From: Serinus canaria
Taxonomy: Eukaryota > Chordata > Aves > Passeriformes > Fringillidae
Assembly (NCBI RefSeq): GCF_022539315.1
Contig: NC_066314.1
Location: forward strand, 62,109,543-62,173,542
DNA: 64,000 bases
Direction of reading: 5' to 3'
The position numbers and the translations under genes are program-made. Below the pieces are notes generated by a model. That model made no database searches. It was not told the origin of the DNA and worked only from the letters and a program-made list of their open reading frames with translations. Every line of letters begins with the position of its first letter. Positions within the stretch are counted from its first letter, which is position 1. Shown piece after piece: positions 36,094 to 50,656 of the stretch.

Positions 36094-38136
36094 ATGTTGG
36101 CATTTTCTGGGCAGCAGAAAACCTCCAGTTTTCAATCAAATGTCCTTTAATGTTAATTTTTATGTTTTAATGTTTTAATAGAAATTAATATCTTTTAGGA
36201 CAAGAAAAGTAAGTAAGAGATTTGTAGCTGTCAGCAGAAATTAATCTCAAGCAAAAGTTAAGGAAAATAAAATAACTTTAGTAAATTCACTTAAATTTAA
36301 GAAATCTGTACTTGGATGTTGTCAATTCCCATGTCCTACTAGCTAACTGAAAGCTTTATATAATTTGCACTAACACTGGAGTCTCAGCTCATATTGTTTG
36401 GCCCTTAGCTGGATTTCTAATTTCTTTTCAATTTTAGTCAGAAACCCTGTTGGCTTTTTAAGAGATTTGCAATCTGTAGCAGTCATATTGTACAGAACAA
36501 GAGGAAGAGTCTGTGCTTGGTCTTCTGTTTAACAGGAAGGCTGTCTTCAACAGAAGTGCTCCACTGCTATTGCTTTTGCAACATATCATTACAATCAGTA
36601 TCATTTGTTCCATGCTTTTTCAGCATCTGTGAAGCAGCAGCTGGTAACTGCTTTCTTCATCACCAAAGTGCTTTCAAGGACATTGGACTAGAAACTTCCA
36701 GGAGAATTTTATTAATTTGCAAACACGGAAATATGAGTATTGCAATGTTGGTTTTAAATGTAGGTCAAGTAAGATGTTAAAAACTATTGGGAAAGGCTCA
36801 TCCACAGAGGGAATCTGTATGTCAATCACAATATGAAGCATCCCCTTGGAAGCAATGGAATATTCTTCTTGTTATTTTGATGATTCTCCGTTATTTTGAT
36901 AGTTTTAGTTTTCTTCTTTATAATTACCTTTTATTTTGCTAGGGATACCAGAAATAATACTAGTTCCTTTAAATCTTTGTGTTGACATAAAATGTCAACA
37001 TTTTATACACTTCACTCTGGGGATTTAGATGGATCTAACACAAGTAAATATTCTTTAAAGAGACATCTTGGCAAATTTTAGCCACCTGTAATTCTTCTGC
37101 AATATTGAACACCTACAAATTGTGCTTAATTGATAGCGACCCATCTACATTTCTGTGAAGTTTGATGAAAAACCCAAAAAGATGTGGATGTTCCCATTTA
37201 GAAGGCATCATGCTGTTGGCATTTCCTTTGCTTATTTGTTCTTATGTTAGAGTGGAATTCCACTTTTATGGCAAAGCTATCAAGATATGGATCATGAAGA
37301 GGCAGTTGCTGTCTTAGCTAATCAGCAATCTCTTTTTAATAATAATCCACCATAAACTTGGGGAAGTTCAGATACAGAATGGTCAAAAGTTAATGCTTAA
37401 AATAGCTAAGAAACTGTAATAGAGACCTTATGGGACAGAGAAATGTTAGATTATCTCAATGCTCTGTCATATTCTTCATTTAGCTAAGGCAAACCCTTTG
37501 CAGATAGCGTTGAATAACACCATCGAATGTAGTGAAATTGCTATATCTTATATACTGTAAGATGACATCTCTGTGCAACTTGTTGGACCTAGAAATTATT
37601 TTTAATTCTTGCTTTCATAGTTCTCTTAGAATGAGTGAGGCTGGTCATTTTGGAAAGAAGCACAGCAAGCTTTCTTTGTTCTATGCACTGTCTTTCAGTA
37701 AAGGTCAGTGAGGGACAAGAAATGTGACTTCAAATAAAACAGATCAGCACAATTCTTTTCATGGAGCTTACATAGAGTAACAAGTGCTAAATGTTTAGGT
37801 TTTCTGCTCTAGTTCAAATTCTTTCCTACTTGGAGGCATCTCACTCTGGTCAAGCATCTTAGAATCCCATCCTGCAGAAATGTGTGTAAGGCTTTGAGTT
37901 TCTTTCTTGCAAAATTTTATACAAATGAAAACAGCAAAAAAGTCTTTAGTAGCACACTTTTCCACCCATTGAAGTATGATTTAAAATACTAATAATTTCA
38001 TACAAATGGCAGGATTTAAAAATAAGTAATAAAACACCTTACTCTGAAATATATCAGGGTATCAATCAAGTACTCAGGATGGGGGATACAGCATCCTTGC
38101 TGTTTTTCTAGATTGAGTTGAAAGTGAAGAGACATG

Positions 38137-38352
38137 AATTCCATTTAGATGTTAAGAAGAACTTCACTGTGAGAATGGTGAGGCACTGGAAGAGGTTGTC
38201 CAGAGAAGCTGTGGATGTCTCATGCCTGGAGGGGTTCAAGGTCAGGTTGGATTGGGCCCTGATCTACCTGGTTTAGTGGAAGGTATCCCTGCCTTTGGAC
38301 AGGAACCAGATCATCTTTAAGGTCCCTTCCAACGCAAACCATTTTAGGATTA
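38137..38352 (+). mobile_element. CR1 LINE 3' fragment
   Basis: GGTGAGGCACTGGAAGAGGT, GAAGCTGTGGATG, GGGGTTCAAGGTCAGGTTGG and GGTCCCTTCCAACGC give the avian CR1 3' end. The terminal tail is degraded (ATTTTAGGATT). Confidence 0.92.
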
Positions 38353-41300
38353 GCTATGGAAATAGAGGGTTTTTTTTCCTGTCTTATTTTTTGGTCCCAT
38401 CTGCTCTTATTATTAACTTTTAAGTAACATTTTCATTTATCAAATACAGCTTCAATTCAAAACCCACTTAAGTTAATGGTTAAAATCCTAAAATCCCTTT
38501 TTGCTCCCCTTTTCTTTTCCCATTCCCTATGTGTTAATGAGCTTACTCATTGTGAAAAATGTTTTGATATCCATATAAAATTTTAATTAACTGTATGATA
38601 CTACAGGTTTTGTCTTGCACCAATCATATTGAGCCAAAATCTATGATTTATAATCAGTAAATTTCTTGACTATAGTGAGATTTTTGTTTACTTTAAGACC
38701 TTCAGAATTTGGTCTGTAGTTTTGTCTGTACTAAAAGAACTTGATCATGTTTTCATGAAATAAATCTAGTATATTTTTCTATTGGTATCTCCCTTCCAGG
38801 ATCTCATTTCCTCTAAGACATTTGGCATGTAAAATTGGCTGACAGGAATGTTGCCTGGTGCATGAGCCCTGGAATGTTAGCACTCTAAAGCTCAGTGCCA
38901 TATCATGAGTGTGTTTTTCATAATGTTGGGAAGGATAAGTTTCCAGTTTATTCTTGTGCACAGACTCAGGAATTTTCTTTTGACAGTGCCTTCACCAGTT
39001 GTTATATGTAGGAGCTAAGCCTGTAGCTGGTATTGTACAGAGCCACTATGTGTTCAATTAACTAGTCTCAAAACAAGACATCAAAGCTGAAAAGCTTGAT
39101 TTCTCTCTAAATTGAATGTCCTGAATGCATGCACAAGCATTTTAGATGTTTTTTTCCCCAACTTGTTTTTTTACTTATCTGTTACAAGGTTGATGGACTG
39201 TAAAAATATTTGCTTTACAAGAACAGTCATGCTCTATGTCTTTCTAGTAAAACAAACAGAACCAAACACACAGTCAACCCAAAATCATTCTTTGGCTCCA
39301 CTAATACGAGGGGTTTCAACTGATCGTACTTTATTTTGGACGGGGCTTTTGGGAGGGCTTATAGCTGAATTACTGTTAGTTTTTTAATATAATAAATGTA
39401 TAATTGAATTATTCTGAGCTGCTGTCATCTACTGCACATAACATATGAGTGGTATTATTCCATTAGTCAGAATTGCATCACATTTGAGCTGTCATATACT
39501 CAGCTATACTGAAGTCAGGGAGCTGCAGCTTCTCTCCAAACCTTCTTAAGGCTCTGTGTCTGTCACTTTAAACCATCAGGTGAGTGCCAAATTTAACTAA
39601 GCTCGACTAAGCTCATTGAATATACTGAGGCTAAAATTGCTGCAAGAAGTTTTAGGGAAGTAAAGCTAAGGAGCAAACAGGGGTGGTGGGAGCTAGAAGG
39701 GGAATAAAAAGGCAGGGCTGAAAGCAAGGAAGCAAAAAAAGACTTTGTTAAAATCAAGGCTTAGAGAAACCAAATGTGCACTGCATAAGTTTCCTTAGAG
39801 ATAGCCTGGTCAGTCATCCCTGGCAAATGTTCCCTATACTTCAGTTTCTCAGTCTGTTTTCTCCCTGGTGTCACTGCTCCTCTTTCTTGCTCAGAGCAGG
39901 CTGAAACTTTCTAATTTTTAGGTTTCCACTCAGCATATTTGATTTTCCTTTCCCATTTGATTTTCCTTAATTCTGTATTATATAAAAATTTTCTCTTTTG
40001 GCTGCTTTACATCTGTGGAATTCCAAGGGGAGAAATCAGATTCTTTTTTTTTTTTCTAGTAAATAACAATATAACAGTGAAATACCCTATTAACTGCCCT
40101 ACAAACTGTAAATATTTTCACACTGGCACTGTAATAAATGTGTATAAACTCCTAGGATTTCCATTGCTGGTGAGGTAGGGAACTTGCCTTGGTTTTTGTG
40201 TTATTGAAAGATAAGTCACCAAAACCATGCATTTTTTTAAGAAAAAAATGTATTTTAGGGAGCAAAAAATTTTGCAGGATGTGCACAGCCCTGAGTCTAT
40301 GCTGAGAATTTGCTCCAGAGACAGAACCTAAAATAATATAGCCATAGAAAGGGTATTGCATGAATCTGAAATCTATGCCTCCTTCAAATTTCAGCTATTG
40401 GTCTTGCATAAAGGAAAAATAGTTTCTTGTTTTTCAGATCTAAAATAAACATTTCTGTCACATACATTTACGGTTTAGAGGAACATTTTTTAAAAAAAAT
40501 TATAGGTAGATTATTTCTAATTTCCAGTAAATTATGTTGCATAATGCTGGATTTCAAAATTTACACCAGAAGAAGATGTCAAAAAGAAATGTGCATAATC
40601 TTGAATTTTCAACTCAAGTTTATGCATATCTGTAATGTTTTGCTAAATGTTTAATAATTCATCTGTGCTGTATAGATTCATTGATATCACCTGCCTGTCA
40701 GACAATGCAGTTAATGGAAGGCAATAGTCTTTTTATGTGTTTCATTTACTCTGCCATCTTTTTCCAAGACTGAAAGAGAACCCAATCTTTTGATGTTTTC
40801 TTCTATGTCATGTTTCCCAGACCAGTGGTTATTTTTGCATCCCTTTGGTACTTTCCATTCAAGACCATTTATGAACTTTGATGCAAAAACTGAGTACAGC
40901 ATTCCAGTGGAAGCCTTAATGCTTCTGAAGTTCCTGTATTTTCTTTCCATCTTCTATTCTTTCTCCCCTATTTTGAATGTGCATTTTACTATGAATTGGC
41001 TCCATTGGAAATGAAATAAATAGTTAAGTAAATTTAGTTTGCTAAAGGTGAAGAATACTTCTCCTTGCTTAATGAAATTTATGTGCAAAATATAAAAGCC
41101 TTCTTCATTTTTTTCTCTACTGTGGTGATTTTGTATTAGGATGTGACATATTTAGGGGATTGTAATTTTGAATCTATAGCATGATGCTACATGAGTGATA
41201 AGGTGTTCTAAATTGCTGTATGAGAAGTCTTGTTATGATTTCTCAGTCCTAGAATTTGTGCTAATAGGGAGATAAAGCATTGTTATTTAAAATAGCTCAT

Positions 41301-41949
41301 CATATCTAAGGCAGGATAAATTTGGCACTTCCAGTGGACATTTTCTTCCACTGCCTAAGAGCCAGGCCTGAAAACTAGAGTTTTCAGAGTTACACCTAGT
41401 TGTTCTTTTGCACTCATTTGCCACAGTGGAGAAAGAAATTTCTTGAGAATTCCTCTTACTTTTTTTCTATAGTGAATCAAGCAGATGCTAAGCTAAAGCT
41501 GGAAGCTAAAGTTAGCAGAAATCAGAAATCACTTGCTCAGTGTTTCATGATATCTAAAATTCTATGGAGATAGGTGCATGTATTTGTTTGTATAGATAAC
41601 CAAATTTAGGTGTTTTATCACAAAGCTGCAACGGGGTCAGCTGGCATTCTTTTTCCAAATTTCTGCCCTTGATGAACTCTTCTGCATCCTCTAGAACAAT
41701 GAAACAAGGAGTTTGAAAGAAGTGTTTACTCCTCAGAATGCTGCTTTGCTAATACATAAAACATACACACTTGATCTTCTGTATCAAAAGATTTTGTTAC
41801 AAGGACAAGTTTAAATTCTTGAAATGTTCCATAGCATATTTTCCAAGTATAAGTTGGCAGTCATCTGAAAACTGGGACTATAATTTCTTAGTTATAAATT
41901 TGATCTTCTTCAGATCTTGAATTTAAGGTGAGATGAATCACCTTAAAAT
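38353..41949. other. Intergenic DNA between two CR1 fragments
   Basis: No gene recognised. A short stretch around 39280-39387 is less AT-rich than its surroundings and encodes a hydrophobic C-terminal-like peptide (TLFWTGLLGGLIAELLLVF-stop), family unknown. Confidence 0.5.
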
Positions 41950-42187
41950 GAAAGAGGGATTTAGATTTGGTTTTAGGAAGAAGTTCTTTCCTGTGAGGGT
42001 GGTGAGGCACTGGCACAGGTTGCCCAAAGAAGCTGTGGAGATGCCTTGTCCTTGAAAGTGTTCAAGGCCAGACTTGATGGGGCTTTGAGCATCCTGGTGT
42101 AATGGAAGGTGTCCTTGCCTATGGCAGGGTGGTTGGGACTAAATGATTTGTAAAGTCCCAACCCAAAGCATTTCATGATTCTGTGAA
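41950..42187 (+). mobile_element. CR1 LINE 3' fragment
   Basis: GGTGGTGAGGCACTGGCACA, GGCCAGACTTGATGGGGCTT, GGAAGGTGTCCTTGCC and the terminal CATGATTCTGTGAATG are typical of the avian CR1 3' end. Confidence 0.93.
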
Positions 42188-43324
42188 TGTTTCTCTCCTA
42201 TCAACAATGATATGCTTCCATATTCTTACTGCTTTCTTCTTGACCCAGTATGGAAACAGAGGTGTCTTTACTAGGCCTTTAAAATTAGCAAAATCTTGGT
42301 CCTCTTCTGAGCAGAGAGAATGACAAATAATTATGTGAATTTAGTATATTGACTTTTCTGTATTCAAAACCTGCCCAAATCTCATTTGATTAAGCATAAA
42401 AACACTCTGTGAATGTCATTAGGAATATTAATGAATATTCAAATTTTGATTGCCTCCATTTGATTTTGAAAAGTCCTTTTTGAATTGCCTGTTAATCTTT
42501 CTTCTTATATGAGTAAAGTTTTATTCTCCAGAGACTGAAGGAATTGTATTCATGATATGATTTTATTTAAGAATTCTCTTTTTTAATTGAAGTTGAAAAC
42601 TTTAATTAGCTGGTAAATTAGAGTGTACTTGTTACAGCCAGCTTGTCTAAGGATCTTGCTTCCCTTGAGATTGTTAAATCTTACTGGCCAGATGGTGGTC
42701 AGAAGAGGGGTCTCTTTAGCAATTCAAAAAGTATTGGTTTATTTTCTTGGACTATCTCAGGTTTTTTGTCCCTTTTGAAGTTTTTGCCATTTTGACAGCA
42801 TAATCTCTGTTGTGCAGCCCTACTGACAAAGAAAGGGTTGAGAAACATGTAGCCATTGCTGATTTCTCCTAATTCAATATCACTTGATTACTTTCATGAT
42901 TTAAGTTCCTGTTTTGATCCCATCTAGACATAGATCTCTCAAGTGATTATTAGAGAGAGACAAAATCCCCTTACTATTTCTCTTGGCAGCTGAATGACTA
43001 TGTTTTTTCAGGAAACCAATGAAACTCTGTTTTGACAGAATAATAATAAAAATAAACTTGTTATTGATGGGTATATAGTTCAGATTGCAGTTGAAACTAG
43101 TGCATGGTAAGTATTGGCAATGGTTGTAGAAAACTGTATTTGTTTTAGTTTACAGGCCTGTTCAGAAAGACTCTGATATCTGAGGATAGTATTAAGGGGT
43201 TTCAGTATAATTTCTAGCCTGATGTTAGAATAACAGCTTCCTTCACCTTCCGAAATTGCAGTCTTGTAGATTCCAATGGTTGAGACTTTCATACTTAACT
43301 TGTACAGCATTATAAGTGAGATAA

Positions 43325-43377
<53 letters not shown>

Positions 43378-45271
43378 CTTATATGTATATCTAACACTAT
43401 GTTCAAATGAATGCAACAGCTTAATTTTTTTAGAATTTACTCTGAAAAGCCTGGGTTGAGTTTTATGAGTGTGTTTTAGCATACAGATTAATTTCTTTGG
43501 CAAATAAAGAGTTTAAAACAGTGATTAATGGTGACAAAGGCAAACCTAAAGACATAAGCAACAGATTTAAATGAGTGAATTGGCATTATCCCATTATATA
43601 TAAATATAGATAATCTCTTTGTAACTGGATAAGGACATTGTATAAGTGCTTGTATAAGTGCCTGACAGCACTTCCCCTTGGTGTCAATTCTTTTCTCATA
43701 AGGTCTATCCTACACTTGATGCTCTGTTTTCTGACTAGAATAATAGAATGGCTGCAGCAAAGTATTTGGTTGTAACAGTGAATATAAAACCAGTCCTGGA
43801 ATTCTTGAGTGCTGCTCTTGTTTTTGTTGTGAATTATCTGATTTTTAGCAAATTAGCTAGAATTCATTCTTTTACTTTTGTTTGATGCAAAAAGAAGATA
43901 ATTCTGCCTATTTTTCTTCTGAAAAACACTGTGGTATGTTCCAGAAGTAAAAAGAATTATTCCTCCATGATCTCATAACATAATTATCTGTACTAGTTAC
44001 TGTCAACTTTTTTGTTATGTTCAAATTATATGGCATATCACCTTGATAATGTGTTCAGGCTTCAGTAATCTGAGGTACCACACAACACATTTCTAAACTG
44101 AGAGTATTAGAGGGGCTTTTGTCATATATTGTCATATATTTACTATTATGTTTTAGCTTTTACATTTTTGCATTTGTCCTTTCAGCTCCATGAAACTTTT
44201 TAGGTTAAAATTTCACAGATTTATTCTCTTCCTGAGCAGTATCTGTAATTGTAAGAACATTCTAAAATTCAACAAATAACAGACATTTCTGGGTAAGGGG
44301 ACAAACTGCATAGGAAAGAATCCACTGTATTGCATGCTACAATAAATGATCGTGGATTCTTTTTAGCCAAATAATGAAAAATTTTTTAGAATAGAAGAGA
44401 CATTCCAAATAAAATTTGCATTTGTTTGTTGCACTGATAGATTGATAACCATTTTCAAATTGTATATTGCACATTAGGTCAGCTTTTTGTGCAGCTGGAG
44501 AATCTCTCATCTGCACAAGCATGTGCTGCATGCATCTAAGGATTCTTGCTTTTTCTAAAGCTTGAGCGAGTTTAAGAAACTGTTATAACAAGAAGGAAGA
44601 AATCACAAGATACTAGAAAAGCACAGTGTTGTCATGGATTAATTCTGATTTTTTTAATCAAGGTCCCAAGGACAATTTACCTGTATCTGACACTGTTGTG
44701 CTGACTGATATTGGGAAGTTATTCTGTCCAATCCATAATGAAATAAAAACAGTGTGATTCATTTATCACATTTGGGAATGTAAAAGCTATAATGAAGGCG
44801 GTTTTTAAAATATTCTTTGGAAATTTTCAGCTTTAAGTAAATAAGTTACTGTGTGTATTTGCTGCTTGGAAGCCTAAAGAAATAGTCTCTTCTTTGCAGT
44901 GCTTTCTAAGTTTCTTTCTCATGGCCTAGGTTTACTCTCACACAAGAAGGCATACAGTGTGAAAAATATTTTATGAGATTCTCTGGATGAATAATTATTA
45001 GAATCTGGGGGATGGGAAAGAATGTTTAGTGCTGATACTTTTTGTATGAAGAAACTTGTTCTCACAGAGCACAACAGTTGAAAAAGGAGCAGAGAGCAGA
45101 AAGGGAAGTGCTTCCAGTACTGATGAATGCTAAAGATAATGCCAGCAAGGATAGTTTTAGGACAGGATATATGATAATTCTCATTTTCTGAAGCAAAGGT
45201 TTGTCAAGGTACTGGAAAATTACTTTCAGATGAAAATTCAATCACACATTTACAGAATGTTCTTTTCTTAC
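42188..45271. other. Intergenic DNA
   Basis: Nothing identified except the TA microsatellite at 43325-43370. Confidence 0.6.
43325..43370. repeat. (TA)n microsatellite
   Basis: About 20 uninterrupted TA units (43331-43370) with an imperfect left flank. The YIYIYIYI frame read across it on minus is an artefact. Confidence 0.96.
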
Positions 45272-45530
45272 AGTCTACAGCTTCCTCAGGAGGGGAAGAG
45301 GAGGGACAGGCACTGATCTCTTCTCTCTGGGCCTGAGGGAACTCCATGAAGTTGTGCCAAGAGGGGATTAGGCTGGATATCAGCAAAGGTTCATCACCCA
45401 GAGGGTGGTTGGGCCCTGGAACAGGCTCCCCAGGGCAGTGGTCATTGGAGTTAAAAAGCAATTGTTCAATGCTGTCAGGCACATGTTGTGATTCTTGGTG
45501 CTGTCCTGTGCAGGGCCAGGAGCTGACACA
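45272..45530 (+). mobile_element. CR1 LINE 3' fragment
   Basis: CAGCTTCCTCAGGAGGGGAA, TGATCTCTTCTCTCTGGGCC, GGCTGGATATCAGCAAAGG and GGAACAGGCTCCCCAGGGCA show the same subfamily layout as the copy at 12241-12570. It ends before the 3' tail. Confidence 0.9.
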
Positions 45531-48416
45531 ATATTACAATATTACCTGAAAAGTAAAGATCTGCTTGCATAAAGAAAACAGAAGGTGTAAGGAAATTAAA
45601 AATCTTCATGTTGCTAGGAGTCGGTGAATAACCTTACTCTTTGAGAATGCTCCTTCAAAAATCAAAGAAAAAATATGTTGACTTGGTTTTTGTTTTTTTT
45701 TTTTACTGGACAAAGGAGTAGAAGAAAGTAAAGGAAAGGAGAAAAGTAAGACAGCATAAATGGAAACTAGCCAAACAAAATCTAGTCAAGGGAGCTTTAC
45801 TCTGGCAGGGGAAGAAGTTTGAGCTGTATGAAATATAGGAAGCCTGAAGTTTATAATTTGTAATTTATCTGAAAGACATATAGTAATTTAAAATCCTTAA
45901 ATGAAATGCAGTTGAAATATACCATGTATTAAAAATTGTTGAAGAATGTCAGTGAAAGAAAAAGAAGAGAGCGAAATTAAAAAGAATAAAAACTCATTGC
46001 AACGCCTTCTGTTGAAGTAGCAAGAGGCATATAATGAGTTCATAAAGGAAAAATATAATATATCTATATTAATAAACTTACAGGGAAAATATTTCTGGAG
46101 TAAGAGTTTTAATAACTGTATCAATATCAATTTCATTATTGAGAAAGATTTTTTTTTTTTTAATGGACCTACTTATGGTATATATTTATGTACTGATTAA
46201 AATAACTTACTCAATCTTGGCCCAAGACTTGGATGGCATTTCATCCTGGTAATTCTGTTACTGCAACTGGAACTTCGAATAAGTAAATTTAAAGAACCAG
46301 TCTGTTTCCTTTTAGAAAGGAAATAGAAATGCAGAAAGACTAGAAGACAAATCATTGAAACCAGATATTTTCCTTATTTAGTGCCCAGGAAAGTTTCAGT
46401 CTGTCTCAGAATAGAATGGTTAAAAAGAAGATTGACTTTATCCTCAAAATTACAGAAGTGTTTACAGCCGGACTTGCTGGACTCTGGCATTCTACTGGGC
46501 ATAAAAGCACAAGCTGTAAACTTGGAAAGTTTAAAACCACTGGATGTCAGAGGTTACCTCTGAGGGCAGTAGAAGTGTCCATATTTGAATGTGAGATCTA
46601 AGTTTGTAAGGTGCTGGGGAAATTCCTTTACTCACTGGAGGCCTTCGATGCAGTTAGCATGCTGCAAGTTCAGCCTTAAATTATCTTGATTTTGGGGTTC
46701 AGAACAGAATGGATGGTAAGATAGGTAGGGCAAAAAGTGATATTAAGTATAGGAAGGCATGTTTTAATATTAACTGGTGCAGTGGTTCTGGCTGGCATGG
46801 CAGAGAACATACAATATTTGAATGAAGTTTAAAACATGGGTAAAAAAAGATAAATGCTGTTTAAACAAAACATGAGCAGCAGGAAATATGTTTGATAGTA
46901 AGATTTATTTGCATAAAAGGCTTCTTGAAGTGTTTTGTCTGAAGTGAATTGCTTATTTATTGATTACTAAACAACAACAGAATGTGCATGAAGCAGTGCA
47001 GGATTGTTTTCAGCATGTTAAATTACCAAGAAATTTACTGACTGATCTGGCTCTAGAAGTTATGTGTACAAAAAATATTTGAAAATGGGAAGTACCAACA
47101 GCGATAACAATATCCAGATGAAGATCTGCAGGAAAAGCAATGATATAAAGCATTGTTTGGAAAGCGAGGCTTTGAAGAATGTGAAATGAATAAAACTCTC
47201 CCCCTTGCACAGTATGAATACCAATTCTGGTGGGGATTCTGCAGGCAGGTAGTTTTAATAAAAACCATATGAATTCAAACACAGGTAAGAGTCTGATTTT
47301 CTGTAATTTGATTTAGAATAAAAATTATAAATGTGGAAGAAACTTAAATAATTAAGGAAAAATGTATCTGAAATACTAAAGCCTAGAAAAAAAAATGAAA
47401 AAAAAATGGCAGTTTTCCTGTGGTCTGTTTATGGTGGAAACAACTGGTTTTCCCTGCTCTATCTGCTTTTGAACCCAAAAAATCTTAAAGTGATTATAAT
47501 TATTTTGTGTGCCATGAGAGGCTGAGGGCATTGGTGTAGCATTGGGCACCCCAAAAATTCTGGCATTGTGGCTATCCCTCTTCCCCTGGCAAATTTTAAG
47601 CTAATTGAGGTATGTGCAGAATCAGTGGGAGATCTGATTTCATTCCATGTTTAGCCTGATGGCATTCAATCCTTCATCTCTCAGCATGCCCAAATCAGTA
47701 GACTTTATCAGGTTTTTTTGTTTCAGAGGTTGGGAAGACATTTGCCACTTTTCCTGTTGCATCAGGTCACCATGTAGCAAGAATAGGTGGTACGTGGAAC
47801 AGAAGGAAAAAGCAAACAAAAAGAGTGAAAACATTACTTAGAGGAGAGAGCACATGCTGAGAAGCAAGTCCTGGAGAGCTTGGAGTCTGATACAAAGACT
47901 GTGCATTTTAATTGAAATGGTTGTTTTATTAAAGATTAAGTCCAAATATTCCCCAAACAAACAAAACCAGCCCAGTGGTAATCTGAAAATCCAGCTTTAA
48001 TCTTTGTTTTATCTCAGTTTGACTAACACTTCTCTTCCTGATCTGTTCAATTTCTTCTCAGTGTTTTGGTTGTCAAAATACAGAGATGACAAATGACTTC
48101 TTTGCAGAACGCCGAGAGAAAATCTGTGTACGACTGATGCATCAAGCAACATGTGGGGAATGTTAATAGCTTTGTCACCCTCTCAGTTGGGAAAATACTG
48201 CTCAGAGGTACCTCCTTTTCACAGAGATGAAACATTGGCTTAAAACCACCACTAATCCACTTCATATTTTTACTTGTTATATCTCTTGAACACACTTTTA
48301 TCTAAAAAGTTGTAAGAGGCAAAATTTGGGCAATAATGTAAGAATAATGAGTATTTTAATCAAGTAAAGCTGTATGAAAATATAGGATAAAACCACACAT
48401 AGCTTAATGAAGTTGT

Positions 48417-48453
<37 letters not shown>

Positions 48454-50640
48454 GTCTAGTTCTCTCTAGTATTCAGTATAAAATTTGCACTAATAAAATA
48501 AGAACGTCTTCCATGACATTATTAGCTGCTGTTGTTGATAGCCCTGATTTTCACTAAGCTTCCACAAATCCTGCTGGCCTTCACATAGCAATGGTTTTCT
48601 AGACTGATTCTTTTTCTTGAGTTGTGATCCAAAACTTGTTTCCAAAACCTGTTAATTTATTTGGGATAATAGATAAGATGATTTCCAAGTAAGTCACCAT
48701 CCAGGTTTGATTAATATGGAGCAACTCCTAGATCAAAATTCTTATAGATTAAATTCTCTGTGTCTGAGGAAGCACACAACTGACGAAAGAGGCTGAACAC
48801 AGAAGTTGTTTTTTATTTTTCTCAACTGTTAGTAATTTTTTGTACAGATTTCTTCAATCTGTGTTCTTATTTTGTGTGTGTTAGCATAGCCTATCATCCA
48901 GTTGTATTTATTAACAAGCTGTTCATGTAAGATTAAAAACCTGTGGTAATGCAATACATATGATTAACAACTTAAAAAATCCTGTGATTAAGATTAAAAA
49001 AAATGGGTTTTTACACTTTTCTTTGGCTGCATTGCCAAACTCTCTATTTGTGATCTCTGTTGATTGAATCTTGTCATGAGAATGTAAGAATGAAAATGTG
49101 TTGAATATTGCTGAGTAATTATTTTTAAACCAAAATGTCCCTAAATTGCTCTGTATTAGGATAAAACAGTATGGTTTTAAGCATTATTGTCTGTAAATGT
49201 TTAAATACAGAGAATTTTGTATGAAGGGTATCACTTCAAGGATTGTAGCCTTAGAGATTTTGCATTTGGAATCTGGAATGTCTACTATGGCTGCAAGATA
49301 AAAACACAAGGAGTCAGAGTAGAAGGAAAATGGGGTAACCAGTCCAGGAAACTGTTTTGCCCTTTAGCCTAAATCAATAGCTAGGGAAAAATACTAGAAC
49401 AAGTCAACATGCAGTGAAACTCCTACCCTCCACTGATTCACTACTTTGGGACTTCCAGGACCAGAAGCATTTTTTGGTCAGTTTTTTGCCGTGGAAAGGC
49501 TGTCCTCAGGCCTGCCAGCACCAGAGTTCACTGGCAGAGAGAAGCATTTCCCACAACTAAAGTAGATGTAATTATGAAGCACTTCAGCCAAATGGAGACA
49601 CACAAGTGTTTGGGACCACGTGCGATACATAGGAGGGTGGAAAGGGAGCTGGACTGTGGTGTTGTGAGGCTGTTCTCAATCATATTGGAAAGATTAAGGA
49701 AAGTGTGTGAGTTTAGTGGCTTAAAAAGGCAAATAGTGCACCCATCTGAGAGCTCCATGAGCTGTGGAAATGCACATTGAACGACAAGTTGACAACTGGG
49801 AACAGTTTGCATAGATTTACCATCATCATGCCTGATCAGTCTGATTGCCTTAATATCACCTATAAACTGTGTTCTTACTGTCCACCCTTCTCCTGCTCCT
49901 TTAGGGAAAGGTTGAACACTGAGGGTGTTGGAACAGATTGCATCAAGGTTTCACATATGGTGTCACTCCACTATCAGCTGGGCATTCCTGCTGATGCCCC
50001 TCTTCTGCTTTTTAATTAGCAGTGTGCAGGTATGAAGAACTTGCCTCTCTTTCCATGGCAGTTGAGTGTTTAAAGAACTTTGGATGAGGGACCTAATTTA
50101 CAAACATTTACTAAATACCAGGTCACCTTTTTTCCTTGACTAAGTTCTTGTCTTTTTTTAAAAAAAGGTCTCCCAATAGCTTTCTGAAGCTTACCTCACA
50201 ACAATTTTCCTTTTCCTGCAAGATACCATATTTTTCATGTATTATTTATTCACCTACCCACAGATTCTGTTCTTCAGAACAGAAATGATAGAGATACAAG
50301 CCAGATACTGGCCAGCACTTAGCTCAATTGTAGTGAGGAGCTTTTGAGAGACTCTGTAAACCAGAGTTCAGTCATGTTTCTCTGTGTGTGAACACAGTCA
50401 GTTCCTGGTCATTCACTTCTATCAATTTTATCTATAGGTTCCAAAATTTCATCTGCTGACACTTCCTTTCATCAAGGCTCTTGAGCCACTTTCCATGCCA
50501 GCTCTATTTTAGGATGAATGGAGCCTGATCACCCTGCTAAGGTATGTCCTGATTTTGGTGTATTCTGAGAAAATTGAAATGTATATGTCAGGGAAGAGAA
50601 AGGAAAAATGCAAATTGCTGCAAAATCTGCATGGATGATG
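45531..50640. other. Intergenic DNA left of the IGF1 3' UTR
   Basis: No gene recognised. Contains an AT run at 48419-48450 and several A-rich stretches. A segment at about 46380-46610 looks like a decayed repeat, but I cannot name the family. Confidence 0.5.
48419..48450. repeat. (AT)16 microsatellite
   Basis: Sixteen uninterrupted AT units. Confidence 0.96.
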
Positions 50641-50656
50641 AATTTTCAACACATTT

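Larger units (their letters stand above)
30966..38136. other. Intergenic DNA with simple repeats only
   Basis: Contains an AT-rich tract (32262-32348), a 35-bp tandem duplication (32351-32420), a GT/AT microsatellite (33957-34016), a 16-bp duplication (34792-34823) and a 36-nt T run (36057-36092). No gene recognised. Confidence 0.6.

Noticed and set aside
39112..39387. Possible aquaporin-like last helix (FWTGLLGGLIAELLLVF)
   Set aside because: Similarity to the aquaporin C-terminal helix is too weak, with no NPA motif or further family features nearby.
43080..43406. Frame on minus with a YIYIYIYI stretch
   Set aside because: Produced by the TA microsatellite.
46381..46601. Two overlapping frames that might mark an old repeat or gene fragment
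   Set aside because: No family could be recognised and the surrounding sequence has no splice or promoter context.
16977..50640. CRISPR arrays, operons, tRNA or rRNA genes
   Set aside because: None seen. The tandem repeats are microsatellites or short duplications without spacers, and the window is vertebrate nuclear DNA.
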